A stretch of 50,152 nucleotides of DNA, taken from positions 1-50,152 of the forward strand of contig JAESQQ010000351.1 of NCBI GenBank assembly GCA_016765095.1, read 5' to 3'. Position numbers and translations under genes: made by a program. This stretch comes from Planctomycetota bacterium (lineage in GTDB: Bacteria; Planctomycetota; J058). The notes beneath the pieces were generated by a model. The model was not told the DNA's origin, made no database searches, and saw only the letters and a list, made by a program, of their open reading frames with translations. Positions 45,504 to 50,152 of this stretch are shown one piece after another (within the stretch, counting starts at the first letter, position 1; each line of letters begins with the position of its first letter).

Positions 45504-47582
45504 CTACTCTGCCGCCGTGGACCAGAGCTCCCACTTGCCGGTTCGAGTCCCCCTCAAGAGGAGCAGGTCGTCGGCTGAGATCGTGAGGCTCTCGGTCTCG
45601 TCGGAGAGTGGAATCGTTCGCCGCAGGACTCGCTGGCCCCAGTCGATCTCGAGGAGTGAGCTCCCGACCTCCTGGCTGTTGAGCGCCACGTAGAGCGTCT
45701 CGCCGCTGGAGTCGAACGCCAGCGCCTGAACGCCAGCGGTGAAGGTTCGGTTCAAGATGTCGCCCGTGGCGAAGGCGGGCACGCTCTCCTGGGTCTGGAG
45801 GTCCAGGTCGAAGCGGACCAGATCGCCCGAGGACACGCCGAGCAGGATTCGATCCTCGAGGCGCTCGAGCACGAGGGTCAGGGGAGCGCTCGGGGCCTTG
45901 AGCAGCGAGCGGACGCTCAGCTCGCCGGTCGCAGCGTCGAACCCAAGGACTTCGCTCCGGAGCGTCGTGAAGGAGTTCGCCACGCTGTCCCCGACCCCCA
46001 CGAACACCCGCTCGCCCTTGGAGCCGAACACGACTGAGTAGGGCCGCGCAGGCAGCGGGGAGGTGTGTTCGAGCGGCCCGACTGGCCAGCGAACGAGGAG
46101 GAGCTTCTTGTCCGCAGTGATCACGGCGAGTCGATCGCCGCGGGGAGAGAGCGCGACCTGGTAGGGAGCCTGGTCTGCGAGTTCGAGGAGAGGCGGGGCG
46201 TCGGCTCCCTGAGGTCCCAAGGAGAAGAAGCGCAGCGGCGGCGTCGACCACCAGGTCGGGCCGCCTTTGCTCGGCAGGACGCCGCACAGGACAGCCACCT
46301 CGACGGTCCACTCGAGTCGAGTTCCCAGCCAAGCCGTGACGATTGCCTTCCCGGCGCCCTGGCCGACTCCCATCCGCACGCTCTGACTCGACGCGAGCAC
46401 GCGACCGTCGGGAGCAAAGGAGGCCTTGACGTGTCCGAAAGGGCGGGCGAGGTCTCCACTCCTCAGAGGACGCTTCCGCCCTCGGCTCAGACTCCGAAGG
46501 ATTCGACCGGCCGAGGCGTGCTTGGAATTGCGCGTCAGCCAGCGTCGGCTGGCCCGGTAGCGCTCGAGCGGGTCGGAGAGGCGGGCCAGGTCTTCGTAGG
46601 TCTGGACCGGTGCGATCGGAGAGGCAGTCGTCGAAACGAGCGGAGAGGCAGTCGGCGACGCGCGGGACGTGCGCTGAGGCGTGGGCGAGGAAGCTGTCGG
46701 GGGAACGAGCTGAGCGGCCGTGACCCCCACGATCGCGAGCACGGCGAGGGCCCCTAAGCCCAGGAGCGCCAGGGGAGGCCTCGACTCTCGGCGGTCACCC
46801 GCGAGATACGCGTCGAGGGCGTCGGCGAACGCGTCGCCGTCCGCGTAACGACGGGCAGGGTCTTTCTCGAGGGCCCGCCGGGCGATCTCAACGAGAGCCT
46901 TGGGGGCCTTTCGCTCGGGGGCGATCCGCGGGAAGGGAGCCTCCAACACCTGGACGCTGAGCGTCACGAGGGACTCGCCGGTGTAAGGGGGGAGGCCCGC
47001 GAGGACTTCGTAGAGCATGGCCCCCAGCGCCCACACGTCCGTCGCGGGCCCAACTCGATCGCGCTGACCGCCGAGGGTCTCGGGGGCCATGTAGAGGGGC
47101 GTCCCCAAGATCGTGCCCGTGACCGTGAGTTGGTCGAGGCCCTTGCAGCCGGCGATGCCGAAGTCGGCGACCTTGGCTTGGCCGTGCACGTCGACCAAGA
47201 CGTTCTCGGGCTTCACGTCTCGGTGCACGATTCCCCGGGCGTGGGCGTGGCCGAGTCCGCGAGCCGTGTCGCGGAGGAGCTGCACGGCGTGGGGGAGGGG
47301 ACAGCTCGCGCGGAGCAGGTCGTCGAGGGTCTGCCCCCCTTCGATCAGCTCGTAGACCAAGCAAGGGCGCCCCTCCCGGACTCCGCTCGCGTGGACCCGC
47401 ACGATCGAGGGGTGGTCGAGGCGCGCGGAGAGGACACCCTCGCGCTCGAAGCGCTCGACGGAGCCAGAGTTGAGGATCTTGAGCGCGACGTCGCGGCCGC
47501 TGGCCGGGTCAAAGGCCCGATAGACGGTGCCCATGGCACCTCGGCCAAGCTCCTCGAGCAGCCTGAGAGTCGCTAGGTCCAT
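45504..47582 (-). CDS. Membrane Ser/Thr kinase with beta-propeller sensor
   Basis: The kinase covers residues 5-265: GRGAMGTVYRA, VALKIL, IVHRDVKPENVLV, VADFGIAG and MAPETL. A transmembrane helix (about 268-292) and a Ser/Thr/Pro-rich linker lead to a roughly 330-residue extracytoplasmic domain. Its repeated strands (VALSPRGDRLAVITADKKLLLV, YSVVFGSKGERVFVGVG, VQALAFDSSGETLYVALN) indicate a WD40-type propeller. The ATG at 47582 has only a weak AGG upstream. It is the first gene of a two-kinase operon with 43023-45470. Confidence 0.9.
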   Translation of the reverse strand: MDLATLRLLEELGRGAMGTVYRAFDPASGRDVALKILNSGSVERFEREGVLSARLDHPSIVRVHASGVREGRPCLVYELIEGGQTLDDLLRASCPLPHAVQLLRDTARGLGHAHARGIVHRDVKPENVLVDVHGQAKVADFGIAGCKGLDQLTVTGTILGTPLYMAPETLGGQRDRVGPATDVWALGAMLYEVLAGLPPYTGESLVTLSVQVLEAPFPRIAPERKAPKALVEIARRALEKDPARRYADGDAFADALDAYLAGDRRESRPPLALLGLGALAVLAIVGVTAAQLVPPTASSPTPQRTSRASPTASPLVSTTASPIAPVQTYEDLARLSDPLERYRASRRWLTRNSKHASAGRILRSLSRGRKRPLRSGDLARPFGHVKASFAPDGRVLASSQSVRMGVGQGAGKAIVTAWLGTRLEWTVEVAVLCGVLPSKGGPTWWSTPPLRFFSLGPQGADAPPLLELADQAPYQVALSPRGDRLAVITADKKLLLVRWPVGPLEHTSPLPARPYSVVFGSKGERVFVGVGDSVANSFTTLRSEVLGFDAATGELSVRSLLKAPSAPLTLVLERLEDRILLGVSSGDLVRFDLDLQTQESVPAFATGDILNRTFTAGVQALAFDSSGETLYVALNSQEVGSSLLEIDWGQRVLRRTIPLSDETESLTISADDLLLLRGTRTGKWELWSTAAE

Positions 47583-47654
47583 GCCTGTTGGGTCCTCGTC
47601 CTCGGCGACAAGGCTACCAACCTCTCGGGCAGGGGAGCCGAGTCGCGGGACGAC

Positions 47655-48668
47655 CTATTTTGGCTTGGTCGCGCCCGCCAGAACCTTGTTGAGTCCAGTG
47701 CTCTCGCTGCGGGGGAGATAGGTCCGGCTGAACTCGCCGCGGACCTTGAACAGCTCGGCCACGACTCGGGCGGGGTCCTTCTGGAGGGCGCCGGTCGGGA
47801 AGCCCGGAGCGGGCACCTTCCAGGCGCCGGGGAGCTGCGCCTTGCCGCTCTTGCTCCCCAGAATGTGCGTCTTGCTCTCGTCTAGGTTCTGAACTTGGTC
47901 GAGGTCGCTGAGGGGGAGGAGGGCGTAGCCGACGACCACGGCGCCAGGCGTCGGGCTCCGGTGGGGGACGGTCGAGTGGGGGTGGTAGACGATTCCGCGA
48001 CCGGTGAAGAAGGGATAGGGGCGGTCGTCGAAGCGCGAGGTCGGGCGACGCCGGACGCCTGCCTTGTGATCCCAGGGGTCGACCGCGAGGCGCGGGTGGT
48101 TTTGGTTGGGGTCAATGTCCGCGTCGTCGAAGGCCATCGTCTTCTTGACGCTGACCTTGCGCTTCCTGCCGTTGCGCGGGTTCTCGATCTTGCGCCGGTC
48201 CCACTTCTTGGCGTTTTCGGTCTGGATCAGGGAGAGCTTGTCGCCGCTCCCAGTCGTAAAGAAGAGCTCGATCTCTTGGCCGGCCTTGGCGTTCTTGCGC
48301 GCGACGACCACGCAGCCCGCGCTGTGGTTCTCGCTCTTAATGTTGAAGATGATCGCCTTCCTCGCGTAGTAGAGGTAGTAGGTCACGAAGTAGTGAGTCT
48401 CGGTCTCCTTGACCTCAAAGTAGACGTAGCCTCGGTTGTCGACGTCTGAGCGCTCGGCGTTGTCGAGGTTGTTGCGCGTGTTCCAGTCGCCGTCGAAGTC
48501 GACCCGACGGAGGTAGTCCAGGGGCTGATCGTCGTAAATGCTGAACTCCTGATAGATCACTGGCGCGTAGCGCGCGGCGACTTCAGCGTCGCTCAGCGCG
48601 AACGCGGTCCCGGCGAGGCCCAGGAAGGCGAACAGAGTCAGGAGGAGCGGTTGGGAGGTGCGTGTCAC
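47655..48668 (-). CDS. Secreted Vps62-like protein
   Basis: GTG at 48668 begins a Sec signal peptide (LLLTLFAFLGLAGTAFA). The mature protein starts AEVAARYAPVIYQEF, then DYLRRVDFDGDWNTRNNLDN, YVYFEVKETETHYFVTYYLYYA and a block with HSAGCVVVARKN. This order (ARYAPV, a DYL/VDFDGDW motif, aromatic strands) recalls the Vps62/DUF946-related proteins found in fungi and many bacteria; the resemblance is by motif only. The remaining C-terminal half is Pro/Arg-rich. Function is unknown. It is transcribed divergently from the selenoprotein gene. Confidence 0.65.
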   Translation of the reverse strand: MTRTSQPLLLTLFAFLGLAGTAFALSDAEVAARYAPVIYQEFSIYDDQPLDYLRRVDFDGDWNTRNNLDNAERSDVDNRGYVYFEVKETETHYFVTYYLYYARKAIIFNIKSENHSAGCVVVARKNAKAGQEIELFFTTGSGDKLSLIQTENAKKWDRRKIENPRNGRKRKVSVKKTMAFDDADIDPNQNHPRLAVDPWDHKAGVRRRPTSRFDDRPYPFFTGRGIVYHPHSTVPHRSPTPGAVVVGYALLPLSDLDQVQNLDESKTHILGSKSGKAQLPGAWKVPAPGFPTGALQKDPARVVAELFKVRGEFSRTYLPRSESTGLNKVLAGATKPK

Positions 48669-48787
48669 GTGTGGCTCGTTTCTTGACCTTCAAAAAGCAA
48701 GCCCCTGCCCAACCCAAACGCGCCATAAGTCGTTGCCCTGCATGACCGGCCATTGAAGTGACCAGATCGGTCAGGGATTGCGTGGCG

Positions 48788-48891
48788 GCTGAGACCCATT
48801 GGGACGGGTCTCGTCTCAGCAATGTCACGATCGAAACTGCCCTCGAACAAGGTCGAGGGCTAGGCCGGCTCCCCCTATGCTGCTAGCCCTC
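48788..48891 (+). promoter_or_regulatory. Inverted repeats in the region between the Vps62-like and selenoprotein genes
   Basis: The 261-bp divergent gap holds two notable inverted repeats. At 48788-48820 gctgagac/gtctcagc and gagaccc/gggtctc can pair alternatively. At 48855-48863 and 48883-48891 gagggctag pairs perfectly with ctagccctc. A TATGCT at 48876-48881, 49 bases before the ATG, could be a -10 hexamer, but no good -35 is found. These could be operator or leader structures; no known regulator site is recognised. Confidence 0.3.
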
Positions 48892-48929
48892 TGGGGCAGC
48901 CCCCCCAAAATTTCATTGAAAGGACTCAC

Positions 48930-49862
48930 ATGAGAATGCAGGCGTTGGCCGTTTCGGCGGCCCTCCTGGTGTGCACAGGCGCACCCGCCTCCGCGCAAGA
49001 CCTCGAGAAGAAGCTCGAGAAGAAGCTCGCGGAGAAGTGGATCAACAGCCCCAAGTGGCACACCGACTACGACACGGCCAAGGCCGAGGCCAAGAAGAGC
49101 GGGAAGATCATTTTTGGCTACTTCACCCGCTCCTATTCCTACTGACCCCCTTGCGCAAGTCTGGAGAGCGGTCCGCTCTCCAGCCCCGAGTTCAAGGAGT
49201 TCGCCAAGGAGGTCGTGCTCTTCTGCAGCATCATGAGCAGGGTTCCAGGTCGGAAGAACGACGCTCTTCTCAACGAGAAGGGTGGGCGCGGCTTCCCCTA
49301 CTTGGTCTACATGGACGCTGCGGGCGAGGTGATCGGCAAGCCGTCTGGCCGCACGGTAGGGGCCTTCCGGAAGACCGCGCGCTACTTGACGCTCAAGAAC
49401 AAGAAGGACCGCAGCACGTCTGAGGAGGTCGAGCTGATTCAGCTCGGGCTCGCTATGGGCAAGCTCGACCCCGACAAGGCAAAGGAGCAGGCCGCAGCGC
49501 TCAAGCTCAACGGCGCCCAAAAGGCTTTGATCAAGAAGGCGATCAAGGTCGCGGTCGGCCAGAACAAGGCTCGGGCCTTGCTCGGGCAGGTCAAGTCTCA
49601 ATCGGACGTGCAATCCAAGGGCGCCCAAGTCGGCGAGAAGCTCTGGGCTCTCTATCAGGAGGGCGTTCGCTTCGGTCCGGGAGCCCGCGAGGGCATGTCC
49701 ATGGCTCAGTTGATCATGACCTACGGCCTCAGCAGCAAGAAGCTTGAGCCGGCGGAAGCCGGGCTCAAGGACCTGAAGATCGCCCTCGCCGGCAACCGCC
49801 GCGCGCAGGGATTCCTGAAGCAAATGGAGCAACAGGTCGAAGCGTTGCGGGGCTCCAAGTAG
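48930..49862 (+). CDS. Probable selenoprotein: secreted thioredoxin-like protein with Sec-Pro-Pro-Cys motif (TGA at 49143-49145 read as Sec)
   Basis: The start ATG has AAAGGA about 6 bases upstream. A Sec signal peptide (residues 1-23, ending ASAQ) and a helical DLEKKLEKK lead follow. KSGKIIFGYFTRSYSY is the thioredoxin first strand running into the active site. The next codon is TGA (codon 72), then CCC CCT TGC: Sec72-Pro-Pro-Cys75. The same frame continues without a break through GPLSSPEFKEFAKEVVLF, GGRGFPYLVYMDAAGEVIG (cis-Pro region) and a 170-residue helical C-terminus. The total is 310 residues. The hairpin after the TGA fits a bacterial SECIS. Without readthrough, the first 71 residues would end at the active site and the rest would lack a proper start. 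The likely role is thiol/disulfide or peroxide chemistry outside the cytosol. Confidence 0.85.
49143..49183 (+). promoter_or_regulatory. Sec codon and putative bacterial SECIS hairpin
   Basis: TGA at 49143-49145 is followed 15 bases later by a perfect 9-bp stem: ctggagagc (49161-49169) and gctctccag (49175-49183). The apical loop is ggtcc (49170-49174). The loop begins 24 bases after the TGA, inside the 16-37-base window used for bacterial SECIS models. It opens with GG and contains GGTC, the same core as the SelB-binding loop of E. coli fdhF. Confidence 0.85.
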
Positions 49863-49910
49863 AAGTAGTCCAACTCAGCCGCCTTTAGCGGCTGCGTTTC
49901 GAACAGAGAT

Positions 49911-49935
49911 AGGGCGCGCCTGTTGGGCGCGCCCT
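49911..49935 (+). terminator. Rho-independent terminator after the selenoprotein gene
   Basis: agggcgcgcc (49911-49920) pairs fully with ggcgcgccct (49926-49935) around a 5-base loop, followed by ttctc. A second small hairpin (agccgc/gcggct, 49877-49893) lies just upstream, 15 bases after the stop codon. Confidence 0.8.
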
Positions 49936-49958
49936 TTCTCGTGGTTGCTAGACGCTAC

Positions 49959-49985
49959 GAGGGCCGCCGACTATCGGCGGCCCTC
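49959..49985. other. Perfect 12-bp hairpin before the transposase gene
   Basis: gagggccgccga (49959-49970) pairs with tcggcggccctc (49974-49985) around cta. There is no T-tract. It lies in the 150 bp between the selenoprotein terminator and the transposase start and could be part of the insertion element's left end or an outward-facing transcription barrier. The element's terminal inverted repeats cannot be defined because the window ends inside it. Confidence 0.5.
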
Positions 49986-50086
49986 ATGCACAGCGATAGT
50001 GGGCCTCCTCCGTTGAATCCATCAGTTGGCGGGCCGAACTGCCGATGAGCCTCCTGGGCGCAAAGAACGCGCCGAAGGAGGCTGTC

Positions 50087-50152
50087 GTGAACAAGAAATA
50101 CGTCGTTCGTCTGTCCACGGAAGAGCGAGACATGCTCTTGGGACTGATTCAT
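50087..50152 (+). mobile_element. IS630-like transposase, N-terminus only (cut by window end)
   Basis: GTG at 50087 is preceded by AAGGAGG at ideal spacing. The 22 visible residues (VNKKYVVRL, STEERDML) match the start of IS630-family transposases, whose N-termini run K-K-Y-x-V-R-L-x-x-E-E-R before the helix-turn-helix domain. The gene continues beyond the window. The family call rests on this short stretch only. Confidence 0.55.

Noticed and set aside
49215-49862. A separate 215-residue gene starting at GTG 49215
   Set aside because: It is in the same frame as the upstream 71-codon stub. Its GTG lies after the redox motif and only 2 bases from an AAGGAGG that also encodes protein. The join through TGA restores a full thioredoxin fold with a SECIS-like hairpin.
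49955-50152. Minus-strand 65-codon frame at the right edge
   Set aside because: The plus strand has a strong ribosome site and a transposase-like N-terminus over the same bases; the minus frame crosses the 12-bp hairpin and has no motif.

Overview
The window is high-GC, densely coded bacterial DNA in which most genes sit in short same-strand runs, often with 4-base stop/start overlaps. Five Hanks-type Ser/Thr kinases, each with a different accessory module, occur in 50 kb. Also present are a PEGA plus cyclase-like secreted protein, a secreted VWA protein, an FHA protein with a RING-like zinc finger, MJ0042-like zinc ribbons and many signal-peptide proteins of unknown function. This mix is typical of Planctomycetota, with Myxococcota as the second choice. 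The assignment is inference: the window has no rRNA or universal phylogenetic marker apart from ligA.

Layout. 1-3.8 kb: a coupled envelope run (GDPD-like protein, LtaS-like sulfatase-fold membrane enzyme with an apparent frameshift, small membrane protein) and a small secreted protein. 3.8-7.7 kb (minus): a repeat-bearing Pro-rich membrane protein, a frameshifted lipoprotein/TPR gene and a long acyl-CoA dehydrogenase. 8-12 kb (plus): a kinase with an FHA-like N-terminus, an inositol-monophosphatase-like enzyme, a lipoprotein and a secreted protein. 12.3-15.6 kb: a two-module AAA+ ATPase converging on a membrane kinase. 15.8-18.9 kb (minus): a secreted HELHH metalloprotease and a small anchored protein. 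19.2-24.9 kb (plus): ligA with a duplicated BRCT domain, a basic-tailed protein, aroK, a small protein and a beta-propeller protein. 24.9-30.5 kb (minus): a YyaL/SSP411-like protein and a kinase-TPR protein. 30.6-34.2 kb (plus): corrinoid adenosyltransferase, a HEAT-like protein, riboflavin synthase and a very acidic protein whose stop codon lies inside a tRNA-Val gene. 34.4-38.6 kb: zinc-ribbon membrane proteins, the FHA-RING protein and two membrane proteins. 38.7-48.7 kb (minus): PEGA/cyclase-like protein, propeller fragment, VWA protein, kinase-Sel1, kinase-propeller and a Vps62-like secreted protein. 48.9-50.15 kb (plus): a probable selenoprotein, then the start of an IS630-like transposase.

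The most notable feature is the gene at 48930-49862. It is read in one frame through an in-frame TGA at 49143-49145, which would place selenocysteine in a Sec-Pro-Pro-Cys redox motif of a secreted thioredoxin-fold protein. A perfect 9-bp hairpin with a GGTCC apical loop begins 15 nt after that TGA, and its loop begins 24 nt after it. These are the hallmarks of a bacterial SECIS element. TGA is an ordinary stop for many neighbouring genes, so genome-wide reassignment of the codon is unlikely.

Other points worth a second look are the 10-nt overlap of a CDS with tRNA-Val, the tandem BRCT duplication in LigA, the FHA/RING-like/transmembrane architecture, two probable frameshifts and several palindromic intergenic elements. 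No CRISPR array, rRNA or prophage was seen.
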